Below, piece by piece: positions 1 through 11,300 of a stretch of DNA of 64,000 bases. The notes beneath the pieces are model-generated. The model did no database searches. It was not told the DNA's origin and worked only from the letters and a program-made list of their open reading frames with translations. Made by a program: the position numbers and the translations under genes. The number at the start of each line of letters is the position of its first letter. The stretch's first letter is position 1. This stretch comes from Norana najaformis (lineage: Eukaryota; Annelida; Clitellata; Crassiclitellata; Hormogastridae), in contig OZ029915.1 of assembly GCA_964023275.1 (NCBI GenBank), positions 41,533,238 through 41,597,237 of the forward strand. Reading direction: 5' to 3'.

Positions 1-559
1 CTTGAAATATACCTATTTGCTAAGGTATATATATATATGCGTGCTGCACTTAAGACAGTGTTGAAATATACAGGCTATAGATATTACATCGGACACGACA
101 GGTTAGGCCCATATATGGCCTATACATGCGCCTACCTTAGGACATCGGGTGATAAGTGTGGTCCCTGGATAGGCCTCTGGTCGGCGTCTCAGCTGAGGAT
201 CAGTTCTTGCAAACGTCCAGCATCAGTCTACCCTTAACAGGAAGCAAGAGTCAGTTAACGAAGTCAGTTCGAACCCGTGACGAAAAGTTTAACGTTCCGC
301 AATGGAATCCACTTTCAATGGTTGACTGATCTCGCGCCGCTGATTCTAGTAAAGCATCGTCATCAGATGACACGCAGACTCAGCAGCCACCGAACACATT
401 TATCGCTTTAAACGAATACAACGAGGCTTAAGTGTGTGTGCATATATAGGTCCTGCACAGCGTCGTTGAGATTAGTATTACGCGACTGTTAGGCAGAGGA
501 GTATCAATTGCATGGAAGAATGTGTGAAAAGAACGTCTCCTGTTACTGTCCTCACAAAC

Positions 560-760
560 GCCATTGGACAGGCGCCCTGTCAATCACCTTCCAGGCTGAA
601 GACACGCCCATAGTTTGCCGGAGCACCGTAGCAACGGTACGCCGACCAATGACATCGCTTTGTTGCAAAATCGGTTGACGCGGTGGGCGGAGTCAGTTTC
701 TTTTCTCGTGACAGTTAGCGGCAGTTGATAGACATAGAACTAAGCAGCGTCTCTAAAACA
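560..760. promoter_or_regulatory. possible CG-rich promoter-like patch, no gene attached
   Basis: A CG-richer patch contains a CCAAT element (ACCAAT near 645), a GC box (GTGGGCGGAG near 683) and AGCACCGTAGCAAC near 620, which is close to an RFX X-box. These elements look like an animal proximal promoter, but I find no coding exon downstream before the hAT remnant at 1381. It could be the promoter or first noncoding exon of a gene outside the window, or chance. The rest of 1-1380 shows no gene and no recognised repeat. Confidence 0.2.
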
Positions 761-1380
761 CGGTGCATTAGAAAGCTAGGCATCAGTTGATTCAGCAGAA
801 GAACCTTTGAATGCTTATCCTGTAGGCCTACACCTGAAGTCTAAACTAACAGACCAGGTTATGGCCTGCCATGCAGTTATAAGCAAGGATTAGCAGATCC
901 ATCCACATAACCACCCATATTCATGCTCTACTTATAAGAAATTGACCTAACAGAAAAAATATTTAAACACATTATTGCTACTAAAAGTCAATCAATTTAT
1001 AGGATGCAGCGATGCCAGGTGGAAAAATATGGGCTCAACTTCTCAAACTTTCTGTGGTTATTGTTAGACCTTACCATTATAGCTATAGCTATAGGCTTAG
1101 CCATATATACTCAGTGTTTTAGTTGTCAACCTTCCAGTTCTTCTTCTAACTCCCTCACCTAAGATACTAAAAAGATGTTGGGGGGTCAGGTTTACCCGCC
1201 CCCAGCTCTGTCATGAAGTGCAGGAAAAAATACTCCAATTATTTAAAGTGTGTTTTGAAGTAAACTAGTTACTTACCTATCGAAATGGTTTATGGCTGAG
1301 AGCAGGGCATGATTTATTTTGCTTGAATATTCTGCGTTTAAAAAGAGTGAAGTGTAACGCTTGACCACAAATTACAGACT

Positions 1381-1581
1381 CTTATTAACTTGTTGGAAGT
1401 TCTACCTGTTTCATCTGCTGAATGTAAAAGAAGATTCAGTCAAATGAATCTCTGTAACATTAAAGGAAAGAAAGAGGCTTCTAGTGAGTTCAGTGACTAG
1501 CATCAATGGCACACCTCGTAAAGCATGAAATGTAGAAAAATATGTTATTTCTTGGCTTAAAGGTGGCAGGCATGGTGCTTA
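1381..1581 (+). mobile_element. hAT-superfamily transposase C-terminal remnant
   Basis: The plus strand reads LEVLPVSSAECKRRFSQMN. This fits the hAT dimerisation region, in which P-(V/T)-SSAE-C-x-R-x-FS is the hallmark. A one-base frameshift near 1475 leads into a second hAT-like block (SSVTSINGTPRK, then YVISWLKGGRH), broken by a TGA and ended by a TAG. Order and spacing match the hAT C terminus. No N-terminal or RNase H-like part is recognisable upstream, so this is a dead fragment. Terminal inverted repeats were not found. Confidence 0.6.
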
Positions 1582-2212
1582 GGACGAAGTTAGTGGACTA
1601 GATAAAAGAAGTCACAAAACATAGTTCAAAATTATTTTGTAAACTAAAGTCTAAGAGTTCTTTAAATTATGTTTTCTGTTATTTTTGCATCACCAATTTA
1701 TGACATGATGTAAAATTTTCGACCCACAGCTCTTTTTTGACAACTAAAAAACTGCATATGCTAACAGGAATGACTAACTGGAATGATTAAATTTTTGATC
1801 CACTTGACGTGAGTTTTTAGAACCATATTAGCCCATATACCAACGTGTAGTGGCTATGAAAATTTATAGGCTAAGCTTACACACATAGGCCTACTTTAAA
1901 AGCTTTTTCTCAAAGTCATGACATGCGACACCCCATGCAGAACATTCTACGAAGTGGAATGGCATGACGCAACATTACCTTGAATATTACATCAAATCAG
2001 AAGCAGGTCCGGGCCTGCATGGGGCTTATGGAAAAACAAAGGAAAATGTTTCTTATAGGCCTAAGGTTAACCTATATCCATTCCCCCCACTGTCCCCCAA
2101 TGGGCTTTACATTACGTGGCATGCTATCACATTGCATAACATTGAATTGCATTGCCATAAGATTGCAATATTTGTAGGTTTATTTCCTTGGATTCGTTAC
2201 AAAGTACATTAT

Positions 2213-2296
2213 TGATGATAATAATGATGTTGATGTTGTTGTTGTTGATGATGATGATGATGATGCTGACGATTACGATGACGATAATGATGATGC
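2213..2296. repeat. GAT/GTT trinucleotide-rich tract
   Basis: Imperfect TGATGA/GTTGTT repeats. Open frames here are compositional artefacts. The surrounding 1600-2790 has no gene I can recognise. Confidence 0.8.
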
Positions 2297-2790
2297 ATAC
2301 CAAAGGAGATTTGATTCCCTTTGACTCCATTTGGTCGTGTAGCTAATAGGACAAGCAGGCTCTATATATCAAGCAAAGGACAGGTACCACCCTCAGATTA
2401 CAAGCAAGATTTATTTATAGAGGACAGGCGCACAGAAACTACCTATTGTATTCGATATAATAACAACAGCCTATATTGTTTCAACATTTTATCTTAAATA
2501 CCCCATCATGAACAGGGCAAGCTAGAAGGGTCAGGAGGACCATTTGGTTCAGCTACAAACTCTGTATTGGGCCTAAAATTGTTGTAGGCTTCTTTTAAAC
2601 TTCGCTTTATAAACATGCAGTGCCAACTGTCCTCAAACCCTGGAATTGTCCTGAACTTTTTAAAATCCCTTTTAAGGCATGAGGACAAGGCTATGAAATT
2701 TGGAAGGCCTTTCTAAATATGAATTTTATAGCCGTTTTTTAATCTTTTTCGCCCCATCTTTTAATTGACAACAGCAGAAGTAGACGTAGG

Positions 2791-2791
2791 C

Positions 2792-2855
<64 letters not shown>
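2791..2855. repeat. (AT)n microsatellite
   Basis: About 65 bp of almost uninterrupted AT dinucleotides with one central phase slip near 2818. Confidence 0.95.
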
Positions 2856-2858
<3 letters not shown>

Positions 2859-3799
2859 GCCTAAGGATGGCTGCAACGGGTCTGGGTCGATTATCCAAAT
2901 AGGGGCCTACCCCATGATGCACATGGTATGCATGAAGGTTGCTTGGCAATAATTATTCACTAATCAAGACAGAATGAACCTTCTCATTCTGCCCATCGTT
3001 TTCACCGACCGCCACCCCCTCTGGTCCGTTTATATCCATGTATACGAACTCCGTAGCCTCCTTCTTCCGACCTGCGGCTTAGAAAGCAGGACATGCATCG
3101 GACAAAGCCTCACCGAATAGGCCGATACCTCGAGGCATTACAGGTTTTGTCGTAACATTCATAGCGACCATAAACCACTTGATTGATTCTACTGGCACTT
3201 ACTTCTGCATGACAAGGCCATTATGCAGCCAAACACCAACTACCCAGGGGAACGTTACATTCCCTATCACTGCCCATCCATGGGACTACCGTACGCAGAC
3301 AGCCTATACACGACAAACGTAGACCTATATATGCTACCAAGAGATGTCTTCAACCTACATCTACCTGAAGGAGGGGCGAGACCCACGGACCGTGCTCTTC
3401 CGTCCGCCTTCTTCTTACGTATACGTGTGCATGCGTAGTGTGTCAGGCCGACGCCTTGGAGGCGACGGCGGCCATTCGTACAAATTACGTGGCGACTCTC
3501 AGGCGGCGCTGTATAATTGCGCCAGTTTCCAATGACCGATGACGCAACTCACCCAACGACGTCAGACCATTCACGGCCAAGACGACGATGACGACGATGA
3601 TGGGGCAGTCAATTAGCGGTGGTCGTCTTAATTAAGACGCTCTTGCTTGGCCTAAGCACCACTCCCATCACTTCCACGGACCCATTCATCAATATTAGCA
3701 GAAACCTCTGTCAGACCTCAAGCTCTCGATACCAAAATTACTGATTCGGAAATTCGAGCAACCATCTTCATAGTCTTCATAGTCGTCATCGCTTTTGTC

Positions 3800-3938
3800 A
3801 TCGCTGTCTTCATTGCTGTCATCGTCGTCATCATCATCATCATCATCATTATCATAATCATCATCATCATCATCATCATCACCACCACCATCATCATCAT
3901 CAACATCAACATCATCATCATCATCATCATCATCATCG
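3800..3938. repeat. (CAT)n microsatellite
   Basis: Imperfect CAT/CAC/GTC triplets. The poly-Met or poly-His/Ile frames across it are artefacts. From 2856 to 3800 I see no exon, only mixed-composition intergenic DNA. Confidence 0.9.
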
Positions 3939-3964
3939 TTACATGTTCTTAATTGTCCCCACTG

Positions 3965-4085
3965 AATCTTGGGTTGCCATGTGGATCTGGAATTGCTAAC
4001 AATTGGGTTCGACCCTGGTCATCTCAGTAATCTCACAGATTCTGCGGCTTTGTCTCGAAAAGGATCAGTTAAAGATACCTGAGCT
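3965..4085 (+). mobile_element. possible tRNA-derived SINE fragment
   Basis: GGGTTCGACCCTGG near 4013 resembles a pol III B box (GGTTCGANNCC), with a tRNA-arm-like context upstream. The A box is weak and no second copy was identified in the window. A decayed SINE head is the best guess. 4086-5990 holds no recognised gene. It does contain a short tandem of GAATAGGCCTATTGA-like units near 4860-4905. Confidence 0.25.
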
Positions 4086-5994
4086 TCATCCATGGGTGGT
4101 CCCTTTTGTTTGCACCATTATACTATAATTTTTATATGCTGTCATAGCGCCCCCCCCCAGTCCACGTCACAGTTACACCCCATTGTATACGGTCCTCTGG
4201 TTGTCCTTTGGCAACTACACTTGACAGCTGGTCTTTGTTGCTGCTGTTATATATTTGAATGCACTTCCATAATGTGCTTGCTTTGTGGAGTCGTTTTTGT
4301 TTCAGCCTGCTTATTCTCTTTAGACTGCCTTTCTGTCTCATTGGACTGACCCTTGGAGTTGACCGGATTGCGAATATTTTTGGAGAGCCAATGACTGATG
4401 TCTACTGCGTTTTTATAACAGCACTAAGATTAGATTGCCATACGATTAGATTAGATACGATTTGATTAGATTAGAATGGGTTTCCTCTTGATGTTCATCT
4501 TCTGGTCCCTTAATCTATACGGTTAATCCCTTTATCAACCAGGCAAAATTGTCGAGTCGATTGCGCAGAAAATCTACCCTACCGATTCGCATAGATTATT
4601 TTCTTTTTTCTCCTCAGCTTTAGTCTCCGCATTCGTCTTATATCCCAAAATTCACCAACTCCTTGGATATTTTCGACCGATCCGTGCACTCGGAGAAGAG
4701 CATCTTCTTCGGCTTACTACAGACTTTGCAGGCTGATATGCTATTACCAAATTCGTCCATGGATGGCTTTCCATAGCCACAGCGGCAACCGTCTTATATT
4801 CCCTTGCTAACTGTTTATCTTCGCATAATGAAGTAAAGTGGGCCACTGAAATTAGGTCTATTGAGAATAGGCCTATTGAGAATAGGCCTATAGAGAGTAT
4901 AGGCTTATAGAAAGGAGGCACATACACACGTTAAATAGTTTAATATTAATAATACACATGAATGTGTGCAAATTCACCATCTTCGTTTCCTCAGTCGAAT
5001 TAATCTAAGAACGCAGTTGGCATCAATCAAAACAGTTTCGCAATCCAGTCAATTCCAAGGGTCAGTCCAAGGAGACAGAAAGACAGTCAGAGGAGAATAA
5101 GCACACTAAAACTATATTAACTGACTCAATCAAAATATTAATAGAAATGCGGCTGACTTTTGACATAATTTCTCACCGTTTAACAATACAAATCTCCCGC
5201 TCGGAGCAAAGGCCCGATACCCGGATATTAGAGGAATCATCCAGATGGTCGAAGACACGACTTTACATGCACAGCGTACATGTATACCCGGCAGCTGTAT
5301 GTCGAAAACAAGAAGTTATACTGAAACTTGTTGGTTCTTTCGCTTAACATTAAAAACTGTGAAATTTATCCAGTTAGTACCTCATCCAATGAAAGTACAT
5401 GCATATTTTATCGAGTATCATAAACTCTATGCGACTGAAGTAGGCCTACAGGTCCGCGATCGAATCGTTTAACTAGGCCTATATGTTTTCACATGGCCCC
5501 ATGTATTACGTATGTATGCTTTTATAGTACTATGTTTATATAACTCCTGGTGTGATGCGTTTCTCTCATTACCTACAGCCGTGGAACCGGATATACAGAG
5601 AGGTCGAGCTTCAACGCATGTTGCTGCCTACATGAACATCTGCATGCATGCAGAGGCCGTTGGTTGCCCCCACGGTACGTATAGGCCTACACGTGTCTTC
5701 GTCGCTTTAGAAAGGATGGACCTTGAAGACGATCTGCAAGGATGTGTGGGGGCAATGAAGGATCCGTGTGTAGACCGAGGCCACATGTCACGAATAGCAC
5801 CTCGGAAGGAACAAATATCGGCGCTGGCGGCCGAATCATCAAAGACAACCCGTTTGAACGCCACTGCAGATGAAAGATGAGCCGATCAAGTGTTTGCGAA
5901 TCGCTTGAATAGGCGACTGACGTAGGGTAACTGGCGTATGATTAGTAAAATATGGGAAGTAGTTCCTGCAGATTGCCAGTCGAAGTGCATCGTG

Positions 5995-6302
5995 AAGGAC
6001 GTAAAGTAAAAGTAAAGTATCCCATATCCACAAGTGAGACGTATGGAGGCGCTCATTTCCTTTTCTTTAGGCCCTTGAGCCGGCAACGGACGAATTCCAA
6101 AGTCCTGGACACGGGACCAGAGCATCGCAGGACTTGCCGTTTACTTCCCAGCTTACGCCGGTATACCAAACTATAGGCCTACTTCTTGGTGACAGAGGCA
6201 CGGTGTGCGCAAACAACTTGCCCAGGGTCGTTACACGAAGTCGAACCCGCAACCACATGATCAGTGACCAAACGCGTTACCGACAGACCACCGTTGCGCA
6301 CA
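5995..6302 (-). mobile_element. tRNA-derived SINE, minus strand
   Basis: Read on the minus strand from 6302, a tRNA-like head shows an A-box-like TGTCGGTAACGCG and a B-box-like GCGGGTTCGACTTC. A tRNA-unrelated body follows, and the element runs out in TTTAC-rich sequence (GTAAAGTAAAAGTAAAG on the plus strand near 6001-6017). The head resembles the fragment at 53190-53290 (shared GGTAACGCG and GCGGGTTCGA). The decoding fold is not maintained, so this is a retroposed SINE and not a tRNA gene. Confidence 0.5.
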
Positions 6303-6539
6303 AGGGAAGGACGTGTATGCTTGCAAATGCACGCAGGCTGTCGTGTTGTGTTTAACTTGAGCGTTTCACCGATAACACATCTAACGAATCGTCATGATCT
6401 CACCCTGCATAATCGGTGCAGCGTAGACATCTAGTAACATGGCTTGAGGGTAGGGAGACTAGATTTTTACGAGTTAAGAGTTAGGTGCTAGCATTATGAG
6501 AAAAATATGGGAAAGATTGCAGAAGAGCAATGTATGGGA

Positions 6540-6680
6540 AAAGGGTATGTTTAATGAGGATTGTCTGTGTGTGTACATGTGTATGTGAGTGTATGCGTGT
6601 GTATGTGTATAGGTGTGTATAGATGTATGTATGCGTGCATGTGTGTGTTGTGTGAGTGTAGGTGTGTGTGTGTGTGTGAA
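6540..6680. repeat. (GT)n-rich microsatellite
   Basis: Degenerate GTGTGTAT/GTGTGA repeat on the plus strand with a pure GT run near 6663-6678. Confidence 0.85.
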
Positions 6681-6764
6681 GGAGAATGAAGAGGTAAGTT
6701 CCTTTATCCCCTACAAATCGTCCACTAGTAAAGAGACACTCTTAATTTCCTCCCACTCATGCGC

Positions 6765-7045
6765 CGTAGTCTAGTGGCTGGTGCTAAACTGCCATTCGAG
6801 AGGTTGGGACTTCAACTTCAGCCAGGACAGAAAGATGTTTCAAAGCATCAGCTGCTTTTGCACCCACTAGCTACTTAGCTAAGCTATGAAATGAGTACAT
6901 TGACCTACACTGTCGGTGGGTAGATCAGACGGCGAGGGAGATGAATGGCCTCTCGCCTGCATCAGCCGAGGATAAGAAAATGTAGTCGCTAGCAATTCAT
7001 TACCCATGGCTGCCTTTCGGGATTGGCTTTAAAAGACAAATCTTA
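6765..7045 (+). mobile_element. tRNA-derived SINE, plus strand
   Basis: The head has an A-box-like TAGTCTAGTGGCTGG near 6769 and a B-box-like GGTTGGGACTTCAACTTC near 6801. A roughly 200-bp body ends in GGCTGCCTTTCGGGATTGGC near 7010. The arrangement, a tRNA head followed by a non-tRNA body, is that of a SINE. It differs from the family at 45565, 54752 and 58535. No clear target-site duplication was found. Confidence 0.5.
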
Positions 7046-7408
7046 TTCTTCTCTTCATATGTTGTCCTATTCTTACTTTTCTGTCTCTACCAATTAATAC
7101 GTGCTCCCAATCGCAAATTAGGCAGCGTTCGTTATTCTCTTGTCTGTGTAGTATCCTTCACTCAATTCCACGCTATCAATTATGCAAGTTTAAATGTACA
7201 CACTCTCCTTTGAAATGTTCCACGCTCAATTACTCATTCTTCACTTTCAACCAATCCAGCCGTCTGGGAATGAAATCGCTGGAAAATTTTTACTTTCTTG
7301 GCACCTTTCAGGATTTACCATACTGTTCTTAGATGCTTAGATGAGATAGGTCTGTTGCAGGCTTAATAACAATGTGTAATAGCATGTGTAATACTTGAAT
7401 ATTATGAT

Positions 7409-7500
7409 TATGTTTTGATTGAGCGCCTGCGAATAAGTTGGTTCTTGTAACTTAGCCTCCTTGGACGCTGAAGAAATCTGGAGGTTACTATTACAATAAA
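7409..7500 (+). mobile_element. degenerate LINE family A 3' end
   Basis: The stretch GATTGAGCGCCTGCGAATAA is recognisable as the 3' untranslated end of the family A LINE that recurs at 7603, 38649, 45255 and 46240. It is diverged and has lost the GATTACGATTACGA tail. Confidence 0.55.
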
Positions 7501-7602
7501 TCTAAGGTATCCTCATTTCTCCAGATGCAAGTTGTGAGAACCAGTTAATTTTATTCAGTTAGGCCTATCTGACCGATCATACAAACTCACCTATACTCCA
7601 CC

Positions 7603-7863
7603 GCTTGCAATTTCTGCATTGGCCTTTCACTCAAAACTGAAAACACTCCTCTTTCAAGGTCTTATCCTGACTCCTCTTCTTAGGCCTATCTCTTTTCCGC
7701 TCCAATCTCAAACATCACCCTCCGTAGACGCCACGCTGTCTATCTGTCTGACTTTGGATCTTGACCTGGAACCGGACCCATTTTGCTATCGATATGGTTT
7801 TGACTAAGCGCATGTGAATAAGTTGGTCCCCGCTACTTTCGTTGGGCACTGTAAATCATAATC
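7603..7863 (+). mobile_element. LINE family A 3' end (5'-truncated)
   Basis: Begins TTGCAATTTCTGCATTGG and encodes the last residues of a non-LTR reverse transcriptase (FHSKLKTLLF). About 200 bp of 3' UTR follow, including TCTTGACCTGGAACCGGACC, GTGAATAAGTTGGTCC and TTTCGTTGGGC. FxSxLKTxLF is the usual C-terminal motif of CR1/L2-type ORF2 proteins. At least nine copies or fragments occur in this window, all 5'-truncated as expected for target-primed reverse transcription. Confidence 0.7.
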
Positions 7864-7983
7864 TCGAGATTTCTACAGCGCCCAACGAAAGCTAAGTCGC
7901 GGGAACCAGCTTATTCACAGACGCAAACAATTATAACAGACAGAACTGGGAAGTAAAAGTCTCGAGATTACGATTACGATTCA
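7863..7983 (-). mobile_element. inverted LINE family A tail with captured RBM22 exon 1 fragment
   Basis: 7863-7921 is a minus-strand family A tail (TTTCTACAGCGCCCAACGAA), placed tail-to-tail with the preceding plus-strand copy. It is broken at 7922 by 32 bp identical to RBM22 exon 1 (7922-7953 equals 8321-8352). A plus-sense family A tail motif, CTCGAGATTACGATTACGAT, follows at 7962. The block is therefore a composite rearrangement. See the findings. Confidence 0.65.
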
Positions 7984-8303
7984 TTAGCGCTCTATTTTAT
8001 GCTTTTAATTTTACCTTTAAAGGGATCATAAAGCATAATTTTAGCTCAGTTGACAATTTCATAGCAAATTACAAAGAATTTATATCTGATACCATCAAAG
8101 AACAACACTGTACGAAAAGCGCTACAAAAATCTTATCTGAAAGCGCTATATAACCTTAGGAAAGACAAGACATAAAGAATGCGGTTCCTTTGTGGTAGCT
8201 GCTCGTAAGCAAAAACTGTTTTACACGAAGTTTGTTATTGGAAGTGTTAGTACTGAATAAAATTACCTTTTATTTGGTTAAATACTTTTATTAACGAGTC
8301 AAA

Positions 8304-11300
8304 ATGGCGATGTCAAAAAGCGCAAACAATTATAACAGACAGAACTGGGAAGAAAGCGTGAGTATTTTTGGATTAAATTTGTATTAATACATTTAGTCTA
8401 GATATCGATTTTAAAACACCAAACATTCTGATCGAGGTCAACAGTCAAAATGTTTCGGTGGTGAAATCAGTTTTGATCAGTCGTACTGTGTTGAATAAGA
8501 ATATGACAGTTTAAAATGATTATAAGTTCTACTTTTTATGATACAGTATGGTTCGCTTAATAAAGGGTATATTTTCGTCTGATGTGTAGTTAGTATGGCA
8601 GCCCTGCAAGAATTTTGTCCCGAGTCTTTATGTTTACTGTCTGAACCGCTTCCTGTGTTATGAATCAGTCAGAGCCGTTGTACATATTGGAGATGCACTG
8701 AGCACTGCACAGCTGTGATGAGGGTGGACAAAGCAGTCTTTTCAAAATAGTTTGTGTTACTCTGTGATTTCTTCATTTATTGACAGCAATAAAAGTATTT
8801 TAATAACTCTGTGTTCGTCTGTTACTTACGGATTACCCACTTTCTTATTTTTATTTGGTAGTCTGTTACTTACGGATTACCCACTTTCTTATTTTTATTT
8901 GGTAGTCCTTCTGGTAACTTGCAATACACTAATTTCTCTCACAGTATGGGGTGGTCACATTATTTGTAAGTAGGGCAATAGCAAGTCAGCCAGCTGGCGA
9001 CAAATCCCTGCCCTGTGCAGACCTGGTAGATCGAGAGATGTCAGAACGCTGCAAAATTCTGAATGGCTTTCATTATGTAATTCAGCATGACAACATTTTT
9101 AGTGCCGGTGCTTCTTCTGGGAAATATAGTTGTTCTATTACTCAGTTTGCTAGCCTCTTTACAGTGATACCTCTAGGAGCCATAACAAGTACTGTCATAT
9201 AACAAGTTTGCATTCTATATTCATACTCTAAAGCTTCATTAAATTAAGTTCTATGTCTGTGAGCAGAATTTGCCTTTGAGTGGTGTTGTTATAAGGAGCT
9301 TCAATGCACTAATAATTAAACTGCAATAATAACGTGATAGTTTTATTATTATTAGTTTGTCTGTATTTGTATAGTACACACTGTTAAACCAATGGGTATC
9401 GATTTATGATGCTACACAGTGACCATCTTTGGACTGTAAGCTTGTACTACATGTTACATGACAAATACTTAACCAGTCTTGCAAGTGCTCATTAGTTAAT
9501 GTGATGTTGCTCATAATAAATATTGCATGACTTTGAGGGCATTTGTGCATGCTTGGCTGCATATAAACTTTATCCTGTTACAGTTTGATGAAATTGTTTT
9601 TTTTATTTTGTAGGAGTTTCCCATCTTATGTAACACATGTCTTGGAGACAATCCATATATTCGCATGGTGAGTTGTCTGTATACTGACATTGGTAGTTAT
9701 TATTAATCACAAATTATTATTAATTATAAATTTCATCTGGGAATGACATACAAAGGGAAGATAAGATTGGCCAAGTGTGTTCACTGAGGTTGTATGGAAA
9801 GACGAAAAATTTCTGCTGGCCAGCTGAGCTGGAGAAGTGTTCTTTGGTAGAAAGTGCTGCTTGTGCAAGTGTTACTACTGTAGTAATGTTATTTGTTCAG
9901 AAATCACTTTTGACTATCACTGGCCATCAGTTAAACGATTTTTTTCTGGCCAGGTCAAGGATACATCATAATTTATTCTGGTAACAGCTTGCAGTATTGT
10001 TGGATGTCTGACAGATGCAGTCTGCTCATGCAAGTTTTCTGGGCACATAAAGTTGGAGTTACTTCATGTTACATAGGTTCTGCTATGGTCTCTTGCAGGC
10101 CAGCCTCTTTGTCCTTGGCACGGCTGTTGTTTATCATCACTCTTATACTGCTGATGTCAGGAGATGTTGAGAGCATCCCTGGGCCTTCTTCCCGCATAGT
10201 CCAGAGTTTGAGCCCTTGATAGCTGATGGTAGATTTGCTTTTGATACACATCAGTGTCCATCCTTAGGCAGAAACATTCTGCATAGCCTCATTTCAGGTT
10301 CAGCTGGTGCGACTCGGCCGATCATCATCGTCAATCACTGTCACCAACATCTGCCACCCTTCTGGTGCAATAAGTGATTGCTGCAATGACCTGACAAATC
10401 TGATATCATCTGTCTGTATCAAGACTGGTGAAAGACTTCTGCTCTGTGGTGACCTGAACTGCCCTTGGTCTTAGTTACCTATTATATATTTATGACTTCT
10501 TTGGTAGGATGACACTTACAGAAAAGCCAGACAATGATACTGATTTTATAAAAAATTGTTTACTACTATCTGAGCATATTTTAAACGAATGAGCTTGCTT
10601 TACTGAGCTGCAATTTGGTCATGTCCAGACAAAAGATAAATTTGGCAAAGAGTGCAAGACATGTGCACGTCCATTCACTGTATTCCGATGGTGTCCTGGT
10701 GCTCGTATGAGGTTCAAGAAAACAGAGGTCTGCCAGTCATGTGCCAAGATGAAAAACGTTTGTCAGACGTGTCTCCTAGATTTAGAATATGGTAAGCATC
10801 TTCCATCCATACCTTTGTGTGCATTGTGTCTGAATGCTGGTATGTGCATTAGCATTAATTTATTTGATTTAAAGCTGTTTTGATGAATGTGTAAGGATTG
10901 ATATCTCAAGTCAGATAATATTGTTATCCATTAATATCATCGGATGAGTGTTTGCTAGGTAAAATGAATGTTGCTGGCCTCATTCAGCCTATCCATGTCT
11001 TGGATCGTCTTCCCTCTCCCAACTTCAGTCTGTCCTAAATGCTGCAGCTCGCTTGATTGGCGGCATTCCAAAGTTTGACCGTATCTCCTTATTCATGCTG
11101 GAAAAACTCCACTGGCTTCCAATCCGAGAACGCATCCAGTTTAAAATTCTGGCCGTTGTGCACAGCTGCCTTGTTGGCAGTGCACCCATTTATCTAAGGG
11201 AACTCTGTGTCCCTGTTTCTTCTGTCCCTGGCCGCCGACTGCTGCGATTGGCAGTCCGGGGAGACCTGGTAGTTCCTATGGCTCGCACTACTACTGCACA

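Noticed and set aside
5512-5880. 122-aa plus-strand open frame
   Set aside because: No domain, no splice context and no repeated copy. Its composition is like the surrounding noncoding DNA.
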